A stretch of DNA of 9,614 nt. It comes from Candidatus Poribacteria bacterium. GTDB lineage: Bacteria; Poribacteria; WGA-4E; WGA-3G. Positions 1 to 6,857 of the stretch are shown piece after piece. Within the stretch, counting starts at the first letter, position 1. The number at the start of each line of letters is the position of its first letter. Position numbers and translations under genes: made by a program. Under the pieces are notes generated by a model. It was not told the DNA's origin, did not search any database, and was given only the letters and a program-made list of their open reading frames with translations. Location: contig VYFM01000659.1 in assembly GCA_009842375.1 (NCBI GenBank), positions 1-9,614 of the forward strand, read 5' to 3'.

Positions 1-33
1 ATGTCGGACTTCGCTGCGCTCACTCCGACCTAC
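1..33 (-). repeat. REP-like palindromic element A
   Basis: Read on the minus strand, this is a GTAG tetranucleotide (plus-strand CTAC at 30-33) followed by a hairpin with 6-bp arms, GTCGGA (plus positions 24-29) and TCCGAC (3-8). The 27-nt core 3-29 matches the element at 3265-3291 at 23 of 27 positions, so it belongs to a dispersed family. A 5' GTAG plus an imperfect palindrome is the known signature of REP elements mobilised by REP-associated tyrosine transposases (RAYTs). No RAYT gene lies in the window. The element may continue past the left edge. Confidence 0.65.
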
Positions 34-122
34 AAGAAAAAGATCCTTAATCATTTAGAAATGGTAATAGTTAAATGTATGTCTGTTCTCATCTGTAACT
101 GAAGAGAGGTATTTAGAAACCT

Positions 123-1070
123 ATGAACCTTAATTGGCAGCACCATCCGTGGGCAGGTGTGTTCCCCGCAACGTTATGCCCTTTCCACCCAGATGAATCA
201 ATTGATGAAGAAGGTTTACGTGCGTATATGCAGGAACTTGCGAGTGTTGATGGTATAAAAGGGGTTGTCTGTAATGGACACACTGGTGAAATAATGGCAC
301 TCCGTCTGCATGAACGGCAGCGCGTCACTCGGATTACTGCGGAGGCTGTTGGGGACAAGGTTAAAGTCGTTTCGGGTGTTAGTGCAGAAGGGAGTTTGCC
401 TGCGATTGACGATGCACTTGCTGCGAAGGAAGCAGGGGCAGATGCGATTCTATTGATGCCTGCACATCACTGGTTGCGTTTCGGTAGAACACCTGAGACT
501 GCAATTGGCTATTTTCAGGATGTGGCTGAAGGGGCAGATATACCTATCATTGTGCATCAATACCCTGCTTGGACAAAGGCGGGATATACGCTTGAAGAGA
601 TGTTGGAGATGGTGAAAATTCCGCAGGTTGTCTGTATAAAAATGGGGACTCGCGACATGGCGCGTTGGCGATGGGATTATGAACAACTGAAAGAAGCTGC
701 TCCTGATGTGCCTATATTAACGTGTCATGACGAATATCTGCTTGCGTCGCTTTTGGAAGGTAGTGATGGGGCACTCATTGGGTTTGCTGGTTTTGTTCCC
801 GAATTGATGGTTGCTGTAGTCCACGCTGCGCTCAATAATGATTTGATAGGTGCTCGGAAGGCTCGTAATCAAGTAGATACGTTGGCGAGGATTGTTTATA
901 ACTTCGGTGAACCGAGTAGTGACGCTCACCAACGGATGAAGTGTGCACGTTGGTTGATGGGTAGATTTCCATCAATGACGATGCGGCGACCGTTGCGTCA
1001 ATTGTCTACTGCTGAGATAGACAAAATTCGGAATGAGCTTGAGTCGGTTGGATATAATTGTGTCAATTGA
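123..1070 (+). CDS. DapA/NanA (DHDPS/NAL) superfamily aldolase or dehydratase, substrate unknown
   Basis: A 315-residue TIM-barrel protein of the class I Schiff-base aldolase superfamily (dihydrodipicolinate synthase / N-acetylneuraminate lyase), slightly longer than the usual 290-300. The N-terminal WAGVFPATLCPF region is the typical first strand. NGHTGE (51-56) occupies the GTTGES loop, IIVHQYP (142-148) the ILYNVP strand, and CIKMGT (171-176) carries the Schiff-base lysine K173. Compared with E. coli DapA, the triad threonine T44 aligns with H53, the catalytic Tyr133 with H145, and the dicarboxylate-binding Arg138 with W150. K173 and the second threonine (T54) are kept. It is therefore unlikely to be a true lysine-biosynthesis DapA; a keto-acid or sugar-acid lyase or dehydratase fits better (inference). 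The ATG is preceded by gagagg at 104-109, a long 13-nt spacer. It is monocistronic as far as visible, and sugar-type oxidoreductases lie 2.3 kb downstream. Confidence 0.88.
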   Translation: MNLNWQHHPWAGVFPATLCPFHPDESIDEEGLRAYMQELASVDGIKGVVCNGHTGEIMALRLHERQRVTRITAEAVGDKVKVVSGVSAEGSLPAIDDALAAKEAGADAILLMPAHHWLRFGRTPETAIGYFQDVAEGADIPIIVHQYPAWTKAGYTLEEMLEMVKIPQVVCIKMGTRDMARWRWDYEQLKEAAPDVPILTCHDEYLLASLLEGSDGALIGFAGFVPELMVAVVHAALNNDLIGARKARNQVDTLARIVYNFGEPSSDAHQRMKCARWLMGRFPSMTMRRPLRQLSTAEIDKIRNELESVGYNCVN

Positions 1071-1129
1071 TTTGTAGTTTGTAGATAGGGTAGAACATTT
1101 GAAGTGCACATAGGTGTTAATTTAAGGAA

Positions 1130-1135
1130 TATAAT
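1130..1135 (+). promoter_or_regulatory. Possible -10 box upstream of the WD40 gene
   Basis: A perfect TATAAT lies in the 183-bp gap between the aldolase and WD40 genes. No convincing -35 lies at 16-18 bp; the nearest TTGAAG (1099-1104) is 25 bp away. If used, the leader would be about 110 nt and would carry REP-like element B. Weak evidence from sequence alone. Confidence 0.25.
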
Positions 1136-1183
1136 CTATATGTTGGCTATGTTCCAGTGCCAATGAGGCGATAAGCGTTATAT

Positions 1184-1212
1184 GTTGGGTTTCGTTCCTC
1201 AACCCAACCTAC
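1184..1212 (-). repeat. REP-like palindromic element B (GTTGGG-stem variant)
   Basis: On the minus strand: GTAG (plus CTAC at 1209-1212), then an 8-bp perfect stem formed by plus positions 1184-1191 and 1201-1208 with a 9-nt loop. The outer arms GTTGGG/CCCAAC differ from the GTCGGA/TCCGAC arms of element A at two base pairs, and both changes are compensated on the other arm. The loops share TGAG and CGAA. It lies just before the WD40 gene, whose start is 41 nt downstream, so in a transcript it would sit in the 5' leader. Confidence 0.6.
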
Positions 1213-1253
1213 GATTTACTAAATAGAACACATAAAACAACAAAAACACCCTC

Positions 1254-3134
1254 ATGCAAAAAACATTAATTGTCACAGTAGCAATTTGGTTCACCATACA
1301 TACTACCGTTACTCTAAACACCGTAGCACAAGAAGCACCCGATTGGCATCTACAGCACTTACCCGAAGGTGCAAAAGCACGGATAGGGAAAGGGGGAATA
1401 ACGGGTAACATTGCTCTTTCTGATGATGGCAACTTATTAGCAGTTGCGTGTAGTACTGGTATTTGGATCTACGATGCACACACTGACGAAGCACTTCACC
1501 TATTGGCAGAACATAACGATAAGGTGTTGAGCGTTATGTTTAGTTCAGATGGATCTTTGTTAGCAAGCGGGAGCAAAGATAAAACCGTGTGTCTATGGGA
1601 TGTGCAATCTGCCACATTGATCCGGACGATGACTGGACATGAAGGTGATATAGAAGGCATAGCGTTCAGTCCAGATGCTAAGATATTGGCAAGTGGGTGT
1701 ACGGACAATACCATTCGGTTGTGGGATGTACAAACAGGAACACATCTTCGGACACTGACCGAACATACGGGTGATGTAACAAATGTAGCCTTTAGTCCAG
1801 ATGGTGAAACATTGGTGAGTTCAAGTGATGACCAAACTATACGTCTGTGGGATGTACTTACCTGGGAAACGAACCAGAAGTACATTGGACATACGAGTCA
1901 AGTTTTAGATGTTACGTTTAGTCCGGACGGGAAGAAATTAGCAAGTGCTGGATGGGATAAGACGGTACGTATATGGGATGTGCAGACAGGCGTTGAACTG
2001 CATCAGTTTAGAGGATTTAAGGGTTATGCAATATGCGTTGCGTTCAGTCCAAATGGACAGTTACTTGCGAGTTGTAACCAAGATAGAAAGATACGTATGT
2101 GGCATGTACCAACAGGGACACATCTGCGAGACTTTCCGGAGCATAATTCTTGGGCATATAGCGTCGTGTTTAGTCCGGATGGCAATACACTGTTGAGTGC
2201 GAGTCGGGATGGTACGGTGCGTCTATCGGATGTACAAACAGCGGAACAGCTTCGTTTAATCAGAGGGCATCCAAGGATTGTCTATAGCCTTGCATTCAGT
2301 CCAGATGGCAAAATGTTTGCAATTGGCAAACATGACCATTATATCCAATTTTTTAAAACAGAGACCTTTGAATTGATTAGAGAGATAAAAGCCCATAAGT
2401 CAGAAGTCATAAACGTAGTGTTCAGCACGGATGGGCAGACATTGGCAAGTGGTAGTCGTGATAGTACTGTATGTTTATGGGATATACCGTCAAACGCAAC
2501 ACAACCAACTATGGTTGGAGAAACCTACTGGGTACATAGTGTTGCACTCAGTCCGAATGGAAAAATAGTAATGAGTAGCGGTCATGACGGAAATATCCGT
2601 CTGTGGAAAGTGCCAACAGGTGAGAAGCTCAAGCCGATTTCTGTGAATAGGGATGCTGTTCATAGTGTAGTATTTAGTCCAGATGGGTCTATGTTTGCAA
2701 GCGGGTGTGAGGATAACACCGTCCGCACGTGGGATACACAGACCCGCAACTCAATATTAACATTGGAAGGACATACGGCTGCCGTGAAAGGTGTCGCTTA
2801 TAGTCCTGATGGAAATATGATTGCCAGTGCGAGTGTAGATAAAACCGTGCGATTGTGGAATTCAAAATCGGGTGAAACTATTCGGGTACTAGATGGACAT
2901 ATATATGAATTAAGAAGTGTCGCGTTTAGTCCAGATGGTAAAACGTTGGCATGCGGTGCGAATTGGGAGGGCACCATTTGGTTGTGGAATGTGGATACTG
3001 GAGAAGATATAACAACATTGGGTGGACATCGGAATACAATCCATAGCGTTACGTTTAGTCCGGATGGGCAGACATTGGCAAGTTGTAGTGCGGATGGCAC
3101 CGTGCTGTTGTGGGATCTCAACCTCGTCAATTAG
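1254..3134 (+). CDS. Exported WD40 repeat protein, 14 units (two predicted seven-bladed propellers)
   Basis: A 626-residue protein. Residues 1-25 look like a Sec signal peptide (MQK, a hydrophobic stretch from about residue 5, likely cleavage after TVA, A25/Q26), so it probably acts outside the cytoplasm. From about residue 43 to the C-terminus the protein is continuous WD40 repeat. A divergent first unit is followed by units starting at residues 87, 129, 171, 213, 255, 297, 339, 381, 423, 465, 507, 549 and 592, all 42 residues except one of 43 (549-591) and the shortened last. Most units have the H..V..VAFSPDG..LASGS.D.TVRLWDV pattern. Fourteen units fit two seven-bladed beta-propellers; units 1 and 8 are the most divergent, as expected at a propeller boundary. 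No enzymatic domain is visible, so a binding-scaffold role is inferred. No good Shine-Dalgarno precedes the ATG; the leader is A-rich. REP-like elements flank the gene on both sides. Confidence 0.92.
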   Translation: MQKTLIVTVAIWFTIHTTVTLNTVAQEAPDWHLQHLPEGAKARIGKGGITGNIALSDDGNLLAVACSTGIWIYDAHTDEALHLLAEHNDKVLSVMFSSDGSLLASGSKDKTVCLWDVQSATLIRTMTGHEGDIEGIAFSPDAKILASGCTDNTIRLWDVQTGTHLRTLTEHTGDVTNVAFSPDGETLVSSSDDQTIRLWDVLTWETNQKYIGHTSQVLDVTFSPDGKKLASAGWDKTVRIWDVQTGVELHQFRGFKGYAICVAFSPNGQLLASCNQDRKIRMWHVPTGTHLRDFPEHNSWAYSVVFSPDGNTLLSASRDGTVRLSDVQTAEQLRLIRGHPRIVYSLAFSPDGKMFAIGKHDHYIQFFKTETFELIREIKAHKSEVINVVFSTDGQTLASGSRDSTVCLWDIPSNATQPTMVGETYWVHSVALSPNGKIVMSSGHDGNIRLWKVPTGEKLKPISVNRDAVHSVVFSPDGSMFASGCEDNTVRTWDTQTRNSILTLEGHTAAVKGVAYSPDGNMIASASVDKTVRLWNSKSGETIRVLDGHIYELRSVAFSPDGKTLACGANWEGTIWLWNVDTGEDITTLGGHRNTIHSVTFSPDGQTLASCSADGTVLLWDLNLVN

Positions 3135-3207
3135 GTGGACCATTGTAGAATCCAATTGGAAGGTTCGTTTGTTATACCATTTCTACATGATTAAGTGTCA
3201 TTATCTT

Positions 3208-3238
3208 GCAGGTCGGAGCGAGCGTAGCGACCTCCGAC
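3208..3238 (+). repeat. REP-like palindromic element C
   Basis: GCAG (a variant of GTAG, 3208-3211) followed by a GTCGGAG/CTCCGAC hairpin. The palindrome extends to a 10-bp stem, 3209-3218 pairing with 3232-3241. It is an exact inverted copy of element D over 29 nt (3210-3238 versus 3265-3293). It lies 73 bp after the WD40 stop codon and could act as a transcript 3' end or stabilising structure, although no T-run follows. Confidence 0.75.
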
Positions 3239-3264
3239 CTGGGAAAACCAATGAAATCTTATGT

Positions 3265-3295
3265 GTCGGAGGTCGCTACGCTCGCTCCGACCTAC
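3265..3295 (-). repeat. REP-like palindromic element D
   Basis: On the minus strand: GTAG (plus CTAC at 3292-3295) then GTCGGAG, a 13-nt centre and CTCCGAC. It is an exact reverse-complement copy of element C over 29 nt, separated by 26 nt (3239-3264). The pair is arranged with its GTAG/GCAG ends outward, like paired REPs (BIMEs) in enterobacteria and pseudomonads. The rest of this 229-bp gap (3135-3363) holds no gene; apparent open frames across it only read through the repeats. Confidence 0.75.
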
Positions 3296-3363
3296 TGTTT
3301 GTTATGGCAATTTATCAATTGGAAATAGTAATAGTGAAACGTTGAACGGAGTAACTGAAGAAA

Positions 3364-4578
3364 ATGTCACGTTTAAAATACGCATTAATTGGTCATGGAC
3401 GGCGCGGATCGGCACATTTGTCAACGGCTGCTGCGCTAAAGGATACCTATGAAGTCATCGCAGTATGCGATGCACATCAGGAATCTGCAGAGGCAGGGGC
3501 AACAAGACTTGGCGTGAAGGCATACACTGATGTTCGAAAACTCGTTGACGAAATGACACCCGATGTTTGTGATGTTGTCGTGCCTGCACCACTACACCAT
3601 ATAGTCTCGTGTTATCTGTCTCGGTGTGGTATCTCACATAACGTAGAGACGGGGCTTGCTCCAACGCTGGGTTTGATGGATATGATGATAGCGGATGCAT
3701 CTGAAAACGGAGTAAAACTTCAAACCTCGGAGAACTTTCCTTTTGTTCCCGTTGAACAGTTTGTCTGCAAACTTATACAGGAAGATGTAATTGGTAAGGT
3801 GCATAAATGTTATCGATTGTTTTCTACCACTGGTTACCACGGACTTGCTGCAATACGGTGTCGGATGAACGCTGCACCCACATCAGTAAGTAGCATTGGA
3901 CATTCAATGCCTGTTGTGCCTTATGTTGACAGGGCAAAACGAGATTTTAGTCGGGAAGGTTTAGAATTCTACGCTGTAGATTTTGACAATGGTGGTCTTG
4001 GTGTTGCGATGGTTGGCAACAAGAATGGGTGTCTCGGACGGAACAAACTGGTCGGTTTTGAGACGTGTGGTGAACGCGGGACTATTATCACAAACGGTAA
4101 CCAAGGTGCTTCTGGTGGAGAAACTGTCAACGTCTGCACAGATGAGGATATTAACGAACATGCTGGTAGTGCACAAACATACGAATTTCAGAGGGAATAC
4201 GGTGAGGATAGAGTTCTGCAGCGTATCTTTGTTGAACTACCAGAATCTCTCGGAGGCACTATTGAATGGAGCAATCCATACCAGCATACTGGTATATCAG
4301 AAGGTGGTATTTCACTCGCAACTATGCTTGACGGTATTGCACGCGCAGTGAGAGATGACACACAACCACTCTGGACAGGAGAAATGGGTAGGGCAGACCA
4401 GGAGATGGTGATTGCAGCACACCGTTCTGTCAAGACGAATCGGCAACCGATTGAACTCCCGCTATCACCTGATCCTGACGAAGAGGCTGCATTTGACCGT
4501 AATTTTGAGGAGCAGTTTGGGATACACCCTCGCGAAGATATTGAAAAGGCGTTACAAGTTAATTTTAAAGCGCGTTAG
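3364..4578 (+). CDS. Gfo/Idh/MocA family protein with altered EKP motif
   Basis: A 404-residue protein with an N-terminal Rossmann fold (LIGHGRRGSAH, glycines G10, G12, G15; an acidic end of strand 2 at VCDA, D36) and a C-terminal alpha/beta oxidoreductase domain from about residue 130. It belongs to the Gfo/Idh/MocA NAD(P)-dependent dehydrogenases, which oxidise or reduce hydroxyl groups of sugars, cyclitols and related compounds. The motif normally read as EKPLAPT is here ETGLAPT (residues 95-101). The lysine that usually contacts cofactor and substrate is therefore threonine, and the proline is glycine. TSENFPFVPVEQF (121-133) matches the family's ENxxFxP strand. The family's His in the second domain may be H180 (IGHSMP). 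It is longer than the two downstream paralogues. The ATG has acggag at 3346-3351, a 12-nt spacer. First of three consecutive family members; 81 bp precede the next. Its altered motif may mean changed chemistry or a binding role. Confidence 0.88.
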   Translation: MSRLKYALIGHGRRGSAHLSTAAALKDTYEVIAVCDAHQESAEAGATRLGVKAYTDVRKLVDEMTPDVCDVVVPAPLHHIVSCYLSRCGISHNVETGLAPTLGLMDMMIADASENGVKLQTSENFPFVPVEQFVCKLIQEDVIGKVHKCYRLFSTTGYHGLAAIRCRMNAAPTSVSSIGHSMPVVPYVDRAKRDFSREGLEFYAVDFDNGGLGVAMVGNKNGCLGRNKLVGFETCGERGTIITNGNQGASGGETVNVCTDEDINEHAGSAQTYEFQREYGEDRVLQRIFVELPESLGGTIEWSNPYQHTGISEGGISLATMLDGIARAVRDDTQPLWTGEMGRADQEMVIAAHRSVKTNRQPIELPLSPDPDEEAAFDRNFEEQFGIHPREDIEKALQVNFKAR

Positions 4579-4659
4579 CGGAATGCTGCAGTATCAAAGC
4601 TTAGGAAATTCTGCAGTTTTGAATTTGCTTATAGATTTCAAACAACAGAAAGGAAGAAT

Positions 4660-5631
4660 ATGAAAGAAATTAGAATTGGTTTTATTGGTTCTGGTGGCAA
4701 TGCGAATGGACACATGAATCGTTTGTCGGATATGGAAGGTGCGAATGTCGTTGCGGTGTGTGATATTGTGCCGCAAAAGGCACAAAATGCAGCAGAAAAA
4801 CATAACGCTGATCCGTATACAGAACACCGCGTCATGTTAGAACGTGATGACTTAGACGCTATTTATCTAAGTCTCCCTGTTTTTGTGCATGGGCAGCCTG
4901 AGTTAGATGTGATTGAACGCGGGTTACCTTTCTTCGTTGAGAAACCGGTTGCCATCAACATGGATATTGCACGAGAGGTAGAAGCGGCAGTTACGAAAGC
5001 AGGTCTGATAACTTGTGTCGGTTATCAACTGCGTTATCTCGGATCAACAAAGATAACCCAAGAAATCCTTGCAGGAAAGACGATCAACATGGTTGCCGGC
5101 AAATACTGGTGCGGAACTGGACGAGGTAATCCGGAAGGTTGGTTGCGGCAAATGGATAAGTCTGGTGGTCAATTGGTTGAACAAGCCACACACACTTTTG
5201 ATATGATGCGGAACCTACTTGGGGATGTGGATTCGGTTTATTCGATGCAAGCGAATCGTGTCCTGAAACAGATTGATTGTCCAGATAGTTATATTGTGTC
5301 ACTACAATTTAGTAGTGGTGCCGTCGGTTCTATGACGACAGCCTGGGCGTATGGCGGTGGTTGGGACAATGCTAATGTTTTAGACATCCTATATGAAGGT
5401 GATCTACTGAATTGGAATCCTGCAAGAGTCCATTTCAAAGAAGATGGGGAATGGGTAGAAAAAACTGAACCCGGTCCAACGATTGATGATGTATTTGTTA
5501 ATGCTGTCCGTGATGGTGATGGATCTCAGATTTTGAGTCCATATACTGATGCAGTCAAAACACTTGAAATATCGCTTGCTGCGAATCTCTCTGCACAAGA
5601 GAATAGACCTGTAGAGCTTTCTTCACTATAA
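4660..5631 (+). CDS. Gfo/Idh/MocA family NAD(P)-dependent oxidoreductase
   Basis: A 323-residue cytoplasmic dehydrogenase of the Gfo/Idh/MocA family, of normal length. The Rossmann motif is FIGSGGNANGH (G10, G12, with A15 in place of the third glycine); strand 2 ends in VCDI (D35), which favours NAD over NADP by general rule. EKP is intact at 94-96 (FFVEKPVAIN) and VGYQLRY at 120-126 fits the next strand. SGGQLVEQATHTFD (168-181) carries the usual second-domain residues, H178 and D181, with H178 the likely catalytic acid/base. The start is well supported: AGGAAG at 4651-4656 lies just upstream of the ATG. It is followed after 10 bp by another family member, so the two are almost certainly cotranscribed. 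The substrate cannot be read from sequence; a sugar, sugar acid or cyclitol is expected from the family. Confidence 0.93.
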   Translation: MKEIRIGFIGSGGNANGHMNRLSDMEGANVVAVCDIVPQKAQNAAEKHNADPYTEHRVMLERDDLDAIYLSLPVFVHGQPELDVIERGLPFFVEKPVAINMDIAREVEAAVTKAGLITCVGYQLRYLGSTKITQEILAGKTINMVAGKYWCGTGRGNPEGWLRQMDKSGGQLVEQATHTFDMMRNLLGDVDSVYSMQANRVLKQIDCPDSYIVSLQFSSGAVGSMTTAWAYGGGWDNANVLDILYEGDLLNWNPARVHFKEDGEWVEKTEPGPTIDDVFVNAVRDGDGSQILSPYTDAVKTLEISLAANLSAQENRPVELSSL

Positions 5632-5641
5632 GGAATAAACA

Positions 5642-6625
5642 ATGGCAACTAAATATCGCGTGGCAATCGTGGGGTGTGGTGGAATCTCACAGGCACACGG
5701 CAACGCTTGGCGGAATGTCTCCGAAATTGAGATTGTAGGTGCGTGCGATGAGAAATTTGAGTCGCTCTCACGTTTTGCCACTGAATATGAAGTTGAGAAT
5801 ACCTACAACGACCTTCGTCAGATGCTGGAAAAACAGGATCCTGATATCCTTGTCGTTGCAACGTGGCCCTCAAGCCATCTCAAGAATGTTCTTGAGGCAG
5901 TCCGATGTGGTGTCAAGGGTATTCTTGTTGAAAAGCCTATTGCTGTCAATACATCGCAACTTGAACAGATGATTCAGGTTACGGAACGTGCAAATATCCT
6001 CTTGATGGAAGCGTTTATGTATCGGCATCACCCGTTGACTTTGGCGGTAAAGCAGAAGGTTGAGGAGGGCGCAATAGGAGACGTACGATACGCACGTTCC
6101 ACATTTTCAACAGGTCTCACAGATAGAACAAATTGGCGGTTAAGGGGTGACCTCGGTGGTGGTGCTGTGATGGATTTAGGCTGCTATTGCATCAATATCA
6201 TCCGCTACGTGATGGGACGAGAACCGCAATCTGTATGGGCAACAGGGAAGTTTGAACCGATTAACAATGTGTGGGAAACCCTCATTGGGACTATGGACTT
6301 TGGTGATGGTATAACAGGTCAATTCGATTGCAGTTTCGGATGGACATGGCGTGAAAACTATGAGGTTACTGGCACAAAAGGTACAATCTTTGTTCAATCG
6401 GCATGGGGAAACAGAGAAGATGAGTCCAGCTTTACTGTTAATGGGGAAACTGTTAGTGTTAATGGTGTGAACCCTTATGCTGCGGAGCTTCTGAATTTGT
6501 GTGAAGCAGTGGAAAATGGGACTCCACTCTGTTTACCTATTTCAGATGCATTGGGGAATATGCGTGTTATTGATGCTTTGCATGAGTCTGCACATACTGG
6601 ACAACGTATAAACGTGCCTGATTAG
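5642..6625 (+). CDS. Gfo/Idh/MocA family oxidoreductase, dihydrodiol dehydrogenase / D-xylose dehydrogenase-like
   Basis: A 327-residue dehydrogenase. The Rossmann motif is IVGCGGISQAHG (G11, G13), strand 2 ends in ACDE (D36), and EKP is intact at 97-99. MEAFMYRHHP (122-131) and GGGAVMDLGCYCINIIRY (172-189) are the signatures of the branch holding dimeric dihydrodiol dehydrogenase, NADP-dependent D-xylose 1-dehydrogenase and glucose-fructose oxidoreductase. In that branch the EKP lysine (K98 here) and the tyrosine of GCYC (Y182 here) are the catalytic residues. It probably oxidises an aldose to its lactone or reduces the reverse substrate. The start is fixed by AGGA at 5631-5634, which overlaps the preceding stop codon, with a 7-nt spacer; this indicates translational and transcriptional linkage with the upstream paralogue. 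It is clearly from a different subfamily than its two neighbours, so the cluster is not a recent tandem duplication. Confidence 0.93.
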   Translation: MATKYRVAIVGCGGISQAHGNAWRNVSEIEIVGACDEKFESLSRFATEYEVENTYNDLRQMLEKQDPDILVVATWPSSHLKNVLEAVRCGVKGILVEKPIAVNTSQLEQMIQVTERANILLMEAFMYRHHPLTLAVKQKVEEGAIGDVRYARSTFSTGLTDRTNWRLRGDLGGGAVMDLGCYCINIIRYVMGREPQSVWATGKFEPINNVWETLIGTMDFGDGITGQFDCSFGWTWRENYEVTGTKGTIFVQSAWGNREDESSFTVNGETVSVNGVNPYAAELLNLCEAVENGTPLCLPISDALGNMRVIDALHESAHTGQRINVPD

Positions 6626-6670
6626 ACTTCCTTCTATCTCATAAGTTATTTGTCAGGTGGGTCTCTGGTC

Positions 6671-6702
6671 TTGGTATGTTTGTCTGAACAAGGGTTTACC
6701 AA
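6671..6702 (+). other. Imperfect hairpin after the oxidoreductase operon
   Basis: TTGGTA (6671-6676) can pair with TACCAA (6697-6702), and an inner TGTT (6677-6680) with AACA (6687-6690), leaving a 6-nt bulge on one side. It lies 45 bp after the last oxidoreductase stop. No T-run follows, so intrinsic termination is uncertain. The pairing could be chance. Confidence 0.22.
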
Positions 6703-6740
6703 ATCACTTGCATACTATCAACAGCAAAATCCAAAATAGG

Positions 6741-6770
6741 TTGAACATATACACAACTTCCATGTATAAT
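6741..6770 (+). promoter_or_regulatory. Candidate sigma70-type promoter for the vWA gene
   Basis: TTGAAC (6741-6746, four of six matches to TTGACA) and a perfect TATAAT (6765-6770) are separated by 18 bp. Transcription would start near 6777, giving a leader of about 80 nt before the ATG at 6858. It lies in the 232-bp gap (6626-6857) between the oxidoreductase operon and the vWA gene, which holds no gene and no REP-like element. This is the best-formed promoter in the window. Confidence 0.5.
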
Positions 6771-6857
6771 AGTATGAACAAAGAGCAAAACAGACTTGTC
6801 ACAATGAAGTACACCGTATTTTCGTGAATATTCTGTAGGTAGAGGTTACACAAAATA

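Noticed and set aside
123..1070. Calling the first gene dapA (lysine biosynthesis)
   Set aside because: Key DapA residues Thr44, Tyr133 and Arg138 are not conserved at the aligned positions, and no lysine or cell-wall genes are nearby.
1496..1885. Minus-strand open frames inside the WD40 gene (also 2798-3130)
   Set aside because: They mirror the repeated blade sequence on the opposite strand; the periodic composition keeps frames open. No start signals or recognisable protein.
1380..3130. 126-bp periodicity as a possible CRISPR or tandem DNA repeat array
   Set aside because: The periodicity is explained by 42-residue WD40 units; there are no short identical repeats with unique spacers.
3209..3295. 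Inverted pair as a CRISPR fragment or transposon terminal repeats
   Set aside because: Only two copies with a 26-nt spacer and no transposase or flanking target duplication between or beside them; the REP explanation fits the internal palindromes and the GTAG ends.
3022..3345. Plus-strand open frame spanning the WD40 end and the inverted REP pair, and a second one at 3261-3452
   Set aside because: They read through non-coding palindromes and overlap real genes in other frames; the translated product resembles nothing known and no ribosome site is seen.
4584..4616. Two CTGCAG sequences (4584-4589, 4611-4616) in the 81-bp gap as a regulatory hairpin
   Set aside because: Each is self-palindromic, so pairing between them is trivial, and the flanks do not extend the stem.
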